From CAYOPZ01 sp964406005 (lineage in GTDB: Bacteria > Bacteroidota > Bacteroidia > Bacteroidales > SM23-62): a stretch of DNA of 28,745 nucleotides. Position 1 is the stretch's first letter. Each line of letters begins with the position of its first letter. The notes beneath the pieces were generated by a model. That model was not told where the DNA came from and searched no databases. It saw nothing but the letters and a program-made list of their open reading frames with translations. Made by a program: the position numbers and the translations under genes. Shown piece by piece: positions 8,535 through 16,435 of this stretch. The DNA lies in the NCBI GenBank assembly GCA_964406005.1, contig CAYOPZ010000041.1, positions 1 to 28,745 of the forward strand, written 5' to 3'.

Positions 8535-9592
8535 TCCTTTTGGGTATTCCCCCCGCCGGATTCCCTGTCTCTTGAGAAGGCCCTGATCAATCCGCTTTCC
8601 TGAACTGCCTCGGAGGCTTTCCTCACTTCAATCAGGGTTTCATTCAGGTTTCTGAGTGCAATGTCGAGGCTGTCTGCGAAAACTGAATCCACAAGCATTT
8701 TATTGACCGCTCCCTTCCCCGAGCCCAGGGCCTCGGAAAAATCGAGAAGGTTCCCCGTAATCCTTTCGAGGTTCACGGTGGTTTCATTCAGGTTCCGGGT
8801 GGACTCATACAGGTTCTGGGCAACAGAGGTGTCGGTAAACATCCTTCCGAAAATACCTTCCCCCCTGCTTATTTTTTCCGTTACCCCTTCCAGGTTCCTG
8901 GATATTTCAGAGAAATACTGCAGCGTGGAATCAAGATCTGCCGCAAAGAGCGTATCTGCAAGTAATTTACCTGCAAATCCTTCTCCCCTGTTCACCATTT
9001 CGGACAGTTCCATAAGGTTCCTGCTTGTTCTGCTCAGGTTATAGGCAAAACTGGTATCCGTGAAGATCTTGCCGAAAATACCTTCCCCCCGGTTGATCTT
9101 GTCGGTAATTTCGACAAGATTTCCCGAAACTTCCGATATCTTGATACTCACACCCTGTATTTCCTTGAGGATATCATCTGTTTCGATCGGATCAAGGGAC
9201 GAAAGATTGTCTCCCTCTTCAATGGGCGGAAGATCGGGGCTGCCGGGCAGGAGCACGACGATTTTATTTCCCATCAGTCCCTGGGTGCCGATGGTGGCTA
9301 TGGAATTTTGCTTTATAAAAGGGGTAACTTTCTGTTCGATTGCCATTTCGACAAGGACCGATGAATCGGACAGAATCTCGAGATTGCTGACGGCACCCAC
9401 ATCGATACCGGTGAACCTCACTGTCGCCCCCTGCCGGAGGCCTCTTACATCCGTAAAGACAGCGGATACCTTCACATTGATGCCAAACATATTCTGTTTG
9501 TTTCCGATCAGGTAAATGGCAAGAATGAATAGCAATATGCCTGCCGCTATAAACATGCCCAGCCTGGTTGTTCGCTTGAATGAGGGTTTCAT
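8522..9592 (-). CDS. mlaD: MlaD/MCE-family lipid-transport substrate-binding protein
   Basis: This 356-residue protein has one N-terminal membrane helix (about 13-30) and an MCE domain (about 38-115, with VFTDVRGLRQGATVRFTGIDVG and GTQGLMGNKIV). In the Mla system MCE proteins form rings that shuttle phospholipids between the membranes. After the domain come four similar segments starting near residues 166, 200, 241 and 288. Each opens with a [IV]-x-RGEG-type turn (SGKG in the last), followed by G[KR]-x(3)-D[ST] and an amphipathic helix. This extends the protein well past E. coli MlaD (about 180 residues). It is last in a three-gene operon, 7 bases after mlaF. The symbol is by family; orthology to E. 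coli MlaD is approximate. Confidence 0.88.
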   Translation of the reverse strand: MKPSFKRTTRLGMFIAAGILLFILAIYLIGNKQNMFGINVKVSAVFTDVRGLRQGATVRFTGIDVGAVSNLEILSDSSVLVEMAIEQKVTPFIKQNSIATIGTQGLMGNKIVVLLPGSPDLPPIEEGDNLSSLDPIETDDILKEIQGVSIKISEVSGNLVEITDKINRGEGIFGKIFTDTSFAYNLSRTSRNLMELSEMVNRGEGFAGKLLADTLFAADLDSTLQYFSEISRNLEGVTEKISRGEGIFGRMFTDTSVAQNLYESTRNLNETTVNLERITGNLLDFSEALGSGKGAVNKMLVDSVFADSLDIALRNLNETLIEVRKASEAVQESGLIRAFSRDRESGGGNTQKDHEP

Positions 9593-9599
9593 GGATGTA

Positions 9600-10349
9600 T
9601 TAATTTAAATAGTTTTTCACAATCTCATCTTCGTGGTTTGCCAGTTCATCGAATGTTCCACGGGCGATAAAATTACCCTGATGCAATATAACTATCCTGT
9701 CGGACACCTGTTTAACACATTTCATATCATGCGTAACCACAATGGAGGTGACATCGTACAATTTCTGAACCCTAACTATCAGGTCGTTGATATCGCGGGC
9801 GGTATAGGGATCAAGACCGGTTGTAGGCTCATCGTAAAGTATGATCTCGGGCTGCAGGACAAGAGTTCTTGCCAGCCCGGCTCTCTTGCGCATGCCTCCT
9901 GACAGTTCAGCCGGCAGTTTTTCCCTGTCTTCGAGGAGGTCGACACTTTGCAGGGTTTGCACGATCAGTTCCTCTTTTTCTGCTTCGGACATATCCGGTT
10001 TATTCCGTTCCAGCGGGAACAGAAGGTTCTCGGCCAGGGTCATGGAATCATACAGGGCTCCTTCCTGGAACAGGTAACCGACCTTTGTCCGCAGGGTATT
10101 CAGTTCCTTTTCATCAAGCTGCAGGACATTCCGGTCCAGTACCCTGATGTTTCCCGCATCGGGTTCTATCAGCCTGACAATGCATTTGATCAGAACGGAC
10201 TTACCCTGCCCCGACCTTCCCAGGACGGACAGGGTTTCCCCCCTGTAAAGGAAAAAGGATACGCCTTTGAGCACCTCCTTGTTTTCAAAGGTCTTGTACA
10301 GGTCATTGACCCGGATCACAGGATCCTTATGTTGGGGTGCTGCATTCAT
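9600..10349 (-). CDS. mlaF: Mla-type ABC transporter ATP-binding protein
   Basis: This 249-residue ATPase powers the MlaE permease. Walker A is GRSGQGKS (44-51), the Q-loop lies at LFQEGALYDSM, the signature is LSGGM (149-153), Walker B is IILYDE (169-174) with PTTGLDP after it, and the H-loop histidine is H207 in VVTHD. The GALYDSMTLAENLLFPL segment is typical of the MlaF/Mkl branch. Its ATG overlaps the mlaE stop by four bases (ATGA), showing translational coupling. All catalytic residues are present. Confidence 0.93.
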   Translation of the reverse strand: MNAAPQHKDPVIRVNDLYKTFENKEVLKGVSFFLYRGETLSVLGRSGQGKSVLIKCIVRLIEPDAGNIRVLDRNVLQLDEKELNTLRTKVGYLFQEGALYDSMTLAENLLFPLERNKPDMSEAEKEELIVQTLQSVDLLEDREKLPAELSGGMRKRAGLARTLVLQPEIILYDEPTTGLDPYTARDINDLIVRVQKLYDVTSIVVTHDMKCVKQVSDRIVILHQGNFIARGTFDELANHEDEIVKNYLN

Positions 10350-11128
10350 ATAATAAAGAATTCCGCTATCTGGGCAGCAATGAGATCAATGATGAAAATG
10401 ACTACCGAGGAGATAACCACAGCCGTATTGGCAGCATGGCCAACCCCCTGTGTGCCGCCTGTGGCATTATACCCCTTATAACAGCTGACCGCTCCGATTG
10501 CGAATCCGAAGAAAAAGGTTTTAATGGTGGCGGGGATGATGTCATAGTACCACAACTGGTCGAGCATCTGGGAGAGATAAAGCTTGAAAGTGGTGCCTGT
10601 CTGAATGGTTACGGCGAGAAAGGAGCCGACCATCCCTATGGCGTCAGCAAAGATTACCAGGACGGGGACCATCAGCGTTGTGGCAAGCACCCTTGTAGCC
10701 ACCAGGTAGTTCATCGGATTGGTACCCGAAACCTCCATGGCATCGATCTGTTCGGTCACACGCATTGAACCCAGTTCCGCCCCTATCCCGGAACCTACTT
10801 TGCCTGCAAAAATAAGTGCGGTGATCACGGGCCCGATCTCACGAACGATGGCAACCATGATCACACCGGGCAGCCAGGCGTCGGCTCCCAGTCCGGCCAG
10901 CACCGGGCGGGTCTGCATACTCAGTACCAGGCCCATGATAAAGGCTGTGATGCTAATAAGCCCGAGTGATTTCATCCCGGTCACATAGCATTGTTTCGCA
11001 AACTCGGACCATTCATAGGGCCTGCGAAACATTTCCCTGGTCAGCCTGCCTGAAAATCTCAGGGTATCTGCAAGCTCCCAGAAAAAACGGTGCAGCCCGT
11101 TGTTCTCTTTGTTCCTGGCTTCGGCCAT
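10346..11128 (-). CDS. mlaE: MlaE-family lipid ABC transporter permease
   Basis: With the ATG at 11128 the protein has 260 residues; the longer reading frame would begin with a TTG at 11134. It has about five to six membrane segments and the MlaE/DUF140 hallmark region AGKVGSGIGAELGSMRVTEQIDAMEVSGTNPMNYLVATRV, where the conserved glutamates and glycine face the MCE ring and ATPase. It forms the inner-membrane core of the phospholipid transporter with MlaF and the MCE protein. The gene overlaps mlaF by 4 bases. It follows the response-regulator gene on the same strand after an 83-base gap, so it could be read through from the two-component operon or have its own promoter. No mlaB or mlaC homologue lies beside it. 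Confidence 0.93.
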   Translation of the reverse strand: MAEARNKENNGLHRFFWELADTLRFSGRLTREMFRRPYEWSEFAKQCYVTGMKSLGLISITAFIMGLVLSMQTRPVLAGLGADAWLPGVIMVAIVREIGPVITALIFAGKVGSGIGAELGSMRVTEQIDAMEVSGTNPMNYLVATRVLATTLMVPVLVIFADAIGMVGSFLAVTIQTGTTFKLYLSQMLDQLWYYDIIPATIKTFFFGFAIGAVSCYKGYNATGGTQGVGHAANTAVVISSVVIFIIDLIAAQIAEFFII

Positions 11129-11211
11129 ATCCAATTAATACAGGAAGAAATAAATCTTCGTTGAGATTCTCTCATAAAGTTACGTAAAATTGAATACCCG
11201 GAGAGAAAAGC

Positions 11212-11880
11212 CTACTTCATCCTCAGAATAAAGCCGACCCCTCTTACCGTATCGAGCGATACGGATTCTTCGGGTTTCAGGTACCTGCGCAGGCGGGTGA
11301 TGAAAACATCCATGCTGCGGCCCAGAAAGTAGTCATTTTTCCCCCAGAGTTCCTCGAGGATGGTTTCGCGCCTGATGACCTTGTTCTTATTCTCTATAAG
11401 GTATTTCAGCAACTCGGCTTCCTTGAGTGTCATCTGGTTTTCATAGTCATACCCGGTCAGGGTCAGCTCATCGAAGCTGAACTCCAGTTTGCCCAGTTTC
11501 ACAGGCTCTTCCCCTGCATTTCCGGCGCGGCGAAGAATATTTTTAATCCGGAGTATGAGTTCTTCAACTTCAAAAGGTTTGGTCAGGTAGTCGTCCGCTC
11601 CGAGCTTGAGTCCTTTCAGTTTATCCGATTTCTGGTTCCGGGCGGTCAGGAAAATAACGGGCATTTGCGGATCGAGTTTCCGGATCTTTCCGGCGAGCTC
11701 AAAGCCGTCCATTACGGGCATCATGACATCGAGGATGCAGATATCCACATGTTCCTGCCTGAACCTTTCAAGCCCGATGCTGCCGTCTTCCGCCTGGATT
11801 ACTGAATACCCGTTCAGTTCGAGGTACTGGGACAAAATGCTTCTCAGGTCGGTGTCGTCTTCAGCCAGCAGGATATTCAT
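11212..11880 (-). CDS. OmpR-family response regulator
   Basis: With the ATG at 11880 the protein is 222 residues and begins MNILLAEDDTDLRS, the standard receiver start; the upstream in-frame extension runs inside the kinase gene and is rejected. The receiver has acidic residues E7-D9, phospho-acceptor D51 in ILDVMMPVMDG, the T79 switch region (FLTARN) and K101 (LTKPF). The C-terminal winged helix contains LKEAELLKYLIENKNKVIRRETILEELWG and SMDVFITRLRRYL. It overlaps the upstream kinase gene by 20 bases, so the two are surely co-transcribed. The kinase-first order and sequence are reminiscent of Bacteroides RprX/RprY, but I cannot confirm orthology. Confidence 0.93.
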   Translation of the reverse strand: MNILLAEDDTDLRSILSQYLELNGYSVIQAEDGSIGLERFRQEHVDICILDVMMPVMDGFELAGKIRKLDPQMPVIFLTARNQKSDKLKGLKLGADDYLTKPFEVEELILRIKNILRRAGNAGEEPVKLGKLEFSFDELTLTGYDYENQMTLKEAELLKYLIENKNKVIRRETILEELWGKNDYFLGRSMDVFITRLRRYLKPEESVSLDTVRGVGFILRMK

Positions 11881-13228
11881 TTTCAATGGGGATATTAATT
11901 GTGAATGCGGTACCTTTTCCCGGACTGCTTTGAAGCTGGATCTCACCTCCGTGGGCGGTAATGATCTGTTTTACATAATAAAGTCCCAGCCCGAGACCCT
12001 TTACCGTTCTAAATTCCTTGTTCCCTGTACGGAAGAACTTGTCAAATACATGCTTCTGGTCTTCCCTGCCGATGCCTATGCCGTTGTCCCTGATCCTGAT
12101 GCTGAGCTTGTGATTGACCGATACGGTTATCCTGATCACGGGATCCCTGCTGCAGTATTTGACGGCATTGGAAAGGAGGTTATTGAATACCGTTGTCATA
12201 TGGACCTCGTCGAGATCGATATAATCCCTGTCGAGATCGTAGCTGGTTTCAATATCCAGGTTCCGGTTCTGCTTCTCTATTTTGAAATTCCTGACCTTTT
12301 CCTCAATAAATTCGTAAATATGGACCGGTTTTCTTTTAAGTCTTACCTGCTCTTTTTCCCATATGGAGATCTCCAGGATACGGTCGATCAGCTGGGTCAG
12401 GTGCCTGTTTTGTTTCTTGATGATGCCGGAGACCTGCAGCACTTTCTTTTTGTCATGTAATAGATTTTCATCGCTCAGTGAGCTCGAGGCGACTGCAATC
12501 GTGGAAAGCGGGGTTTTCAGCTCGTGGGTCATGTTGTTTATAAAATCCGTTTTTATATCCGACAATCTTTTCTGTATCATCATGTTGCGTAGTGTAAGCG
12601 TAAATATGGCAAGTACGATCAGGATGGTTACCAGCGCCAGAACGAGGGTAATGACCATATCCCTGTAGATGAGCTGGGTCTTGCGGGTAAAGTCGACCAG
12701 ATAGTCATAGCGGATCCTGAAATAATTCCCTTCGGATGTATAATCCATACGCAGTGCATTCCGGAACCCGGCCGGCATGGCGCCTGTCGTATCCCTGTAA
12801 ATGGGGATAACGGTTTCAAAATCAAGCAGGGACAGTTCGCTGATGTCAAATCCTGACCTGAAATCAGGATCCGCACCGGCTTTTTCAAGGTAGTCCGCCA
12901 GATATTCGTCGGGTTTAAAGTTGTTTTGAAGGATCTGTGAGAATGCTGACAGTATGAGTGATTTTACGCTGTCGGAATAGGAGCCCCCGCTCAGCTCATA
13001 CTGCCTGAATACGATGCCCTCAGCCAGGTCATCGAGCTGGTCGAAGACAGAATCGACCTCGTCGACCGATGAACCGTAGTCATAAAGCGCCTGTTTTACC
13101 AGCGAGCCGTAACGCATATCGAACTGTTCCTTTTTGGTCTGGAATGTCACGGATATATTGTAATACTGGACAACGATCAGGATGACCAGCGCAAGGGCGC
13201 TCAATATGACGGACAAGCGTGTTCTCAC
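11861..13228 (-). CDS. Sensor histidine kinase, partner of the downstream regulator
   Basis: The likely start is GTG at 13228 (455 residues), because the hydrophobic helix follows directly. A TTG at 13246 is also possible, and the ATG at 13257 is out of frame. Two membrane helices (about 5-22 and 191-214) bracket a periplasmic sensor region of about 170 residues with no recognised domain. The cytoplasmic part has the HisKA phospho-acceptor H235 in THELKTPLSTI, the N-box FNNLLSNAVKYC, G1 IRDNGIGIG, F-box FDKFFR and G2 GLGLGLYYVKQI. It autophosphorylates and passes phosphate to the response regulator. The signal is unknown. A divergent small exported protein gene faces it across a region with TTAAC repeats. 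Confidence 0.92.
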   Translation of the reverse strand: MRTRLSVILSALALVILIVVQYYNISVTFQTKKEQFDMRYGSLVKQALYDYGSSVDEVDSVFDQLDDLAEGIVFRQYELSGGSYSDSVKSLILSAFSQILQNNFKPDEYLADYLEKAGADPDFRSGFDISELSLLDFETVIPIYRDTTGAMPAGFRNALRMDYTSEGNYFRIRYDYLVDFTRKTQLIYRDMVITLVLALVTILIVLAIFTLTLRNMMIQKRLSDIKTDFINNMTHELKTPLSTIAVASSSLSDENLLHDKKKVLQVSGIIKKQNRHLTQLIDRILEISIWEKEQVRLKRKPVHIYEFIEEKVRNFKIEKQNRNLDIETSYDLDRDYIDLDEVHMTTVFNNLLSNAVKYCSRDPVIRITVSVNHKLSIRIRDNGIGIGREDQKHVFDKFFRTGNKEFRTVKGLGLGLYYVKQIITAHGGEIQLQSSPGKGTAFTINIPIENEYPAG

Positions 13229-13278
13229 AATACAAATATCACACAATTATTTTTCATGAGAATTCTCCGGTCAAAACG

Positions 13279-13306
13279 TTAACCGGGCATTAACAAAGCG
13301 TTAACC
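13279..13306. promoter_or_regulatory. Triple TTAAC direct repeat, putative response-regulator operator
   Basis: TTAACC (13279-13284), TTAACA (13290-13295) and TTAACC (13301-13306) are spaced exactly 11 bases apart, separated by 5-base spacers. This is the geometry of OmpR/PhoB-family operators, and the half-sites resemble the B. subtilis PhoP box. They lie between the kinase start and the start of the divergent exported protein, about 22 bases upstream of its predicted -7 box. Binding by the neighbouring regulator is inference. Confidence 0.55.
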
Positions 13307-13327
13307 CGGACAGGTTTTTTTCTTGTG

Positions 13328-13335
13328 TACCTTTG
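13328..13335 (+). promoter_or_regulatory. Predicted Bacteroidota -7 promoter box of the exported protein
   Basis: TACCTTTG matches the TAnnTTTG -7 consensus of Bacteroidota sigma factors. It lies 29 bases before the ATG at 13365. A clear TTTG -33 element is not seen at the usual distance, which would fit an activated promoter. Confidence 0.5.
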
Positions 13336-13364
13336 ACTTGCAATAGATCATAAAAGTTTAAATC

Positions 13365-13853
13365 ATGAGAACAAAAACATTTCTGAGCGTCATTTTCCTT
13401 ACCGGGATTTTTGTCTTCACGGGGACGGAATTAGCGGCACAGACCGAAGAACCCGCTGAAACAAGGCCAGTGATTGTATCTCCTTCTCCGGTTTCTGAAT
13501 TGCAGTATTTCCTGCAGGCCAGGAACAATAGCAATTCAAATTTAAGGCTTTCAAAAAGGTTTGACAGCGAAAGCGCCAGTAGCGAAGGAAGCTTCAGCGT
13601 GGAAAATACGGCCACGAGACTCAGCCTGACGATCCAGGGCTCTGTGGAAACGGGTTCCATATCCGTGACGGTGATACTGCCCGGTGGCGAGCCGATTAAA
13701 AGCATTATGATAACAAATGCGGCGGATGTCCAGTGGTCGGTCAACATCAGTATCGAGGAGGAAACAAAAAATAAATATCACGGGGAATGGACTTATAAGG
13801 TCGTTGCCAATGCAGCCAAAGGCAGCTACCGCCTTTCGATCAATACCTACTGA
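13365..13853 (+). CDS. Small exported protein of unknown function
   Basis: This 162-residue protein has a signal peptide (MRTKTFLSVIFLTGIFVFTG, cleavage near LAAQ). The mature part opens with a low-complexity Ser/Asn-rich stretch (about 55-70), and the second half looks like a beta-sandwich (TIQGSVETGSISVTVILPGG, YHGEWTYKVVANAAKGSYRLSI). I do not recognise the family. It is divergent from the sensor kinase, with a shared upstream region holding TTAAC repeats, so it may be a target or accessory of that two-component system, as small periplasmic proteins are in CpxP-type systems. Its stop overlaps the converging glnS stop by 7 bases. Confidence 0.75.
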   Translation: MRTKTFLSVIFLTGIFVFTGTELAAQTEEPAETRPVIVSPSPVSELQYFLQARNNSNSNLRLSKRFDSESASSEGSFSVENTATRLSLTIQGSVETGSISVTVILPGGEPIKSIMITNAADVQWSVNISIEEETKNKYHGEWTYKVVANAAKGSYRLSINTY

Positions 13854-15547
13854 CCGGATTTCTGCTTTCCCCAGGAATCGCGCAGTGTCACTGTCCGGTT
13901 GAAGACGGGTTTTCCGGCTGAACTGTCGGGATCTGCACAAAAATATCCAAGCCTCTGGAACTGGAATTTGTCTCCGGCAGCCGCCGCCGCCAGACCCGGT
14001 TCCACATAACCTGTGATCACTTCCAGGGACTCCGGGTTGAGATTGGCCGTGAAATCCTGCCCTTCGGGAGCCTCATCCGGTACTTCCGTTTTAAACAGGC
14101 GGTCATACAGGCGGATTTCCGCCGGCATGGCGTGTTTGACCGAAACCCAGTGAAGTGTGCCCTTAACCTTGCGGTTGCTTTCGGGGCTTCCGCTCCGGGT
14201 CTGCGGGTCATGGCTGCAGTGAATTTCCGAGATTTTACTCCTGTCATCCCTGATCACCCGTTCGCATTTTACGATATAGGCGCTTTTCAGGCGGACCTCC
14301 CTGCCCGGTGCGAGACGGAAGAATTTTTTCGGAGGATCTTCCATGAAATCCTCCTGCTCGATGAAGATTTCCCTGCCGAAAGGAATACGGCGCCTTCCCA
14401 TGCTTTCGTCCTCGGGGTTGTTTTCCGTTTCCATCCATTCTTCCCTGCCTTCCGGGTAATTCGTGATCACCAGCTTAAGGGGGCGGAGCACGCCCATTAC
14501 ACGCGGTGCTTTTTTATTGAGGTCTTCCCTCAGGCTGTGTTCGAGCAGGCCCACATCAATGATCCCGTCAAATTTTGTTACCCCGATCGTATCCGCAAAA
14601 TTCCGGATGGATTCCTGGGTATAGCCTCTCCGGCGGAGCCCGGATATTGTCGGCATGCGGGGATCGTCCCAGCCGTCGACGAATTTTTCCTCGACCAGCT
14701 TCAGCAGTTTGCGTTTGCTCATTACGGTATAGGACAGGTTCAGCCGGGCGAATTCGATCTGCCGGGGCCTGTAATTCCCTTCCGCAAGGTGATCGATGAA
14801 CCAGTCGTAAAGGGGACGGTGAACTTCGAATTCCAGCGTGCAGATGGAATGGCTGATTCCTTCGAAATAATCGGACTGACCGTGCGCGAAATCATACATG
14901 GGGTAGATGCACCAGCGGTCCCCGGTACGGTGATGGGGGGCATGCCTGATCCGGTAAAGCACGGGATCCCTCATGTGCATATTGGGGGAGGACATATCGA
15001 TCCTGGCCCGGAGCACATGGCTTCCCTGGCTGAATTCCCCGTTTTTCATCCTGGAAAACAGGTCGAGGTTTTCTTCCACCGTACGGCTGCGGCAGGGGCT
15101 TTCGGCACCCGGTTTGGTCGGGGTTCCGCGCTGGTCCTGTATCTCGTCAACCGACTGGTCGTCTACATAGGCAAGGCCTTTTCGGATCAGTTTGACCGCA
15201 AAGTCGAAAAGTTTTTCGAAGTAATCGGAGGCATAGTATTCCCTGTCCTCCCAGTCAAATCCGAGCCATTTGATGTCATCCTTGATCGATTCCACATACT
15301 CGGGATCTTCCATGGCCGGGTTCGTGTCGTCGAAACGGAGATTGCATTTGCCCCCGTACTTTTGAGCGATGCCGAAATTGAGGCAGATGGATTTGGCATG
15401 CCCGATATGAAGATATCCGTTCGGTTCGGGGGGGAAACGGGTCATGATGCAGCCTTCCATTTTTCCTCCGGCGATATCCTCATCTATGAAGGCTTCAATG
15501 AAGTTTTTCTTATCCCTGGAGATCTCAACAGGTTTCCGGCCGGCCAT
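13847..15547 (-). CDS. glnS: Glutaminyl-tRNA synthetase
   Basis: This 566-residue class I synthetase charges tRNA-Gln directly. FPPEPNGYLHIGHAKS carries HIGH at 47-50, and VMSKR at 275-279 is the KMSKS loop. FDDTNP and the GlnRS-specific catalytic region are intact. The C-terminal anticodon-binding beta-barrels end in the TVTLRDSWGKQKS region. Length is typical (E. coli GlnRS has about 554). The ATG at 15547 fits the family start. It is divergent from folB by 75 bases. A large 476-residue open frame opposite this gene is its shadow. Confidence 0.96.
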   Translation of the reverse strand: MAGRKPVEISRDKKNFIEAFIDEDIAGGKMEGCIMTRFPPEPNGYLHIGHAKSICLNFGIAQKYGGKCNLRFDDTNPAMEDPEYVESIKDDIKWLGFDWEDREYYASDYFEKLFDFAVKLIRKGLAYVDDQSVDEIQDQRGTPTKPGAESPCRSRTVEENLDLFSRMKNGEFSQGSHVLRARIDMSSPNMHMRDPVLYRIRHAPHHRTGDRWCIYPMYDFAHGQSDYFEGISHSICTLEFEVHRPLYDWFIDHLAEGNYRPRQIEFARLNLSYTVMSKRKLLKLVEEKFVDGWDDPRMPTISGLRRRGYTQESIRNFADTIGVTKFDGIIDVGLLEHSLREDLNKKAPRVMGVLRPLKLVITNYPEGREEWMETENNPEDESMGRRRIPFGREIFIEQEDFMEDPPKKFFRLAPGREVRLKSAYIVKCERVIRDDRSKISEIHCSHDPQTRSGSPESNRKVKGTLHWVSVKHAMPAEIRLYDRLFKTEVPDEAPEGQDFTANLNPESLEVITGYVEPGLAAAAAGDKFQFQRLGYFCADPDSSAGKPVFNRTVTLRDSWGKQKSGQ

Positions 15548-15622
15548 GTAAATTTGTTTTAGGAATTACAAAAGTAGGAAAATTGGAAATACCGAGTAAC
15601 TTAGTGTCCCGATTCGTTTACA

Positions 15623-15976
15623 ATGGGCCTTATTCAGATTGAGAATATGGAATTCTATGCTTTTCACGGACATTACCGGGAAGAGCAGATCGTCGGGAGC
15701 AAATTCCTTGTTGACCTGAGCATAGAATCGGATATGACCCGGCCGGCAGCTTCCGATAATCTCAGGGATACGATCAATTACCAGCTTGCCTACAGGCTTG
15801 TGAAGGAAGAGATGGAAAAGAAGTCCAAGCTGCTTGAGAACATCGCCAAGCGCATTCTCGATACCATTTATGAAAACTTCGGGGAAATCCGGAAGGTAAC
15901 CGTGAAGGTTTCCAAGATGAATCCCCCCATGGGTGGCGGACGGATAGAGAAAGTCAGTGTAACCCTGACACGCTGA
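15623..15976 (+). CDS. folB: Dihydroneopterin aldolase
   Basis: This 117-residue protein catalyses dihydroneopterin to 6-hydroxymethyl-dihydropterin and glycolaldehyde in folate synthesis. It shows the family start IQIENMEFYAFHGHYREEQIVGSKFLVDL, with the catalytic glutamate of the EEQ segment, and the C-terminal active-site lysine region VSKMNPPMGGGRIEKVSVTL. The length is that of a complete single-domain FolB, which assembles as an octamer. The next gene begins one base after its stop, so the two form an operon. Confidence 0.93.
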   Translation: MGLIQIENMEFYAFHGHYREEQIVGSKFLVDLSIESDMTRPAASDNLRDTINYQLAYRLVKEEMEKKSKLLENIAKRILDTIYENFGEIRKVTVKVSKMNPPMGGGRIEKVSVTLTR

Positions 15977-15977
15977 T

Positions 15978-16157
15978 ATGAAAAAGGTTGTTCAGACAAA
16001 AAAATGCCCGAAATGCGGGAAATCGTTCCAATGTTCCGGGGATGAAGACTGCTGGTGCGAAAGCTACCAGATCCTGCAGAAAGATTTCATCCGCATCACA
16101 CGGGATTACAGTGACTGCCTGTGCCCGGATTGCCTTAAAGGCTATACTTCCGATTGA
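15978..16157 (+). CDS. Small cysteine-rich CWC-family protein
   Basis: This 59-residue protein runs from ATG at 15978 to TGA at 16155-16157. It contains CPKCGKSFQC (Cys10, 13, 19), CWC (Cys25, 27) and CLCPDC (Cys47, 49, 52), eight cysteines in the arrangement of the cysteine-rich CWC family, presumably binding one or two zinc ions. Function is unknown. It starts one base after the folB stop and is surely co-transcribed with it. The next feature is the tRNA-Cys promoter, so the operon probably ends here. Confidence 0.8.
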   Translation: MKKVVQTKKCPKCGKSFQCSGDEDCWCESYQILQKDFIRITRDYSDCLCPDCLKGYTSD

Positions 16158-16168
16158 GCATAATTTTG

Positions 16169-16176
16169 TAAATTTG
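16169..16176 (+). promoter_or_regulatory. Predicted -7 promoter box of tRNA-Cys
   Basis: TAAATTTG matches TAnnTTTG and lies 16 bases before the tRNA 5' end, the right distance for a transcript starting a few bases upstream of the mature tRNA. Confidence 0.5.
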
Positions 16177-16192
16177 CATCCACCTTAAAACC

Positions 16193-16263
16193 GGTCGGTT
16201 GGCCGAGTGGTTAGGCAACGGTCTGCAAAACCGTGTACAGCGGTTCGACTCCGCTACCGACCT
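16193..16263 (+). tRNA. tRNA-Cys (anticodon GCA)
   Basis: The 71-base gene has acceptor stem GGTCGGT/ACCGACC (16193-16199 with 16256-16262), a D-arm with GCCG, an anticodon stem ACGGT/ACCGT around loop CTGCAAA with anticodon GCA at 16225-16227, a T-arm AGCGG-TTCGACT-CCGCT, and discriminator base U, which is the identity base for tRNA-Cys. CCA is not encoded. The T-arm/acceptor 3' end is duplicated at 16419-16436. Confidence 0.95.
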
Positions 16264-16274
16264 CAACATAATGT

Positions 16275-16300
16275 ACCGCCGTGATTTCACGGCGGTTTTT
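16275..16300 (+). terminator. Rho-independent terminator of tRNA-Cys
   Basis: A 9-bp GC-rich stem, ACCGCCGTG/CACGGCGGT (16275-16283 with 16288-16296), around loop ATTT is followed by a run of T (16296-16300). It sits 12 bases after the tRNA 3' end. Confidence 0.85.
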
Positions 16301-16418
16301 ATTTGCACGAAATCCTGCAAGCTTGCTTGCAAAGGATTAACGTGTAAATAAAACATGCGAAGCATGGTGCATTGTGTTGAATGGCTCCCCTGAACGGACG
16401 GTGAGCGAAGCGAACACC
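16301..16418. repeat. Cluster of three small hairpins, two with GCGAAGC cores
   Basis: 16301-16349 is an imperfect long hairpin: ATTTGCACG pairs with CGTGTAAAT, AATCCT with AGGATT, and GCAAGC with GCTTGC around a TT turn. 16354-16366 is CATGC-GAA-GCATG. 16400-16418 is GGTG and CACC flanking another GCGAAGC. The last two share the GCGAAGC mini-hairpin with the repeats at 1-112. No open reading frame fits here. This fills most of the 249 bases between tRNA-Cys and the Fic gene. Confidence 0.6.
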
Positions 16419-16435
16419 CCGCTACCGACCTCAAC

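Noticed and set aside
14132..15562. A 476-codon plus-strand open frame opposite glnS
   Set aside because: It is antisense to a complete GlnRS with all motifs and shows no recognisable family; a typical shadow frame of a GC-rich gene.
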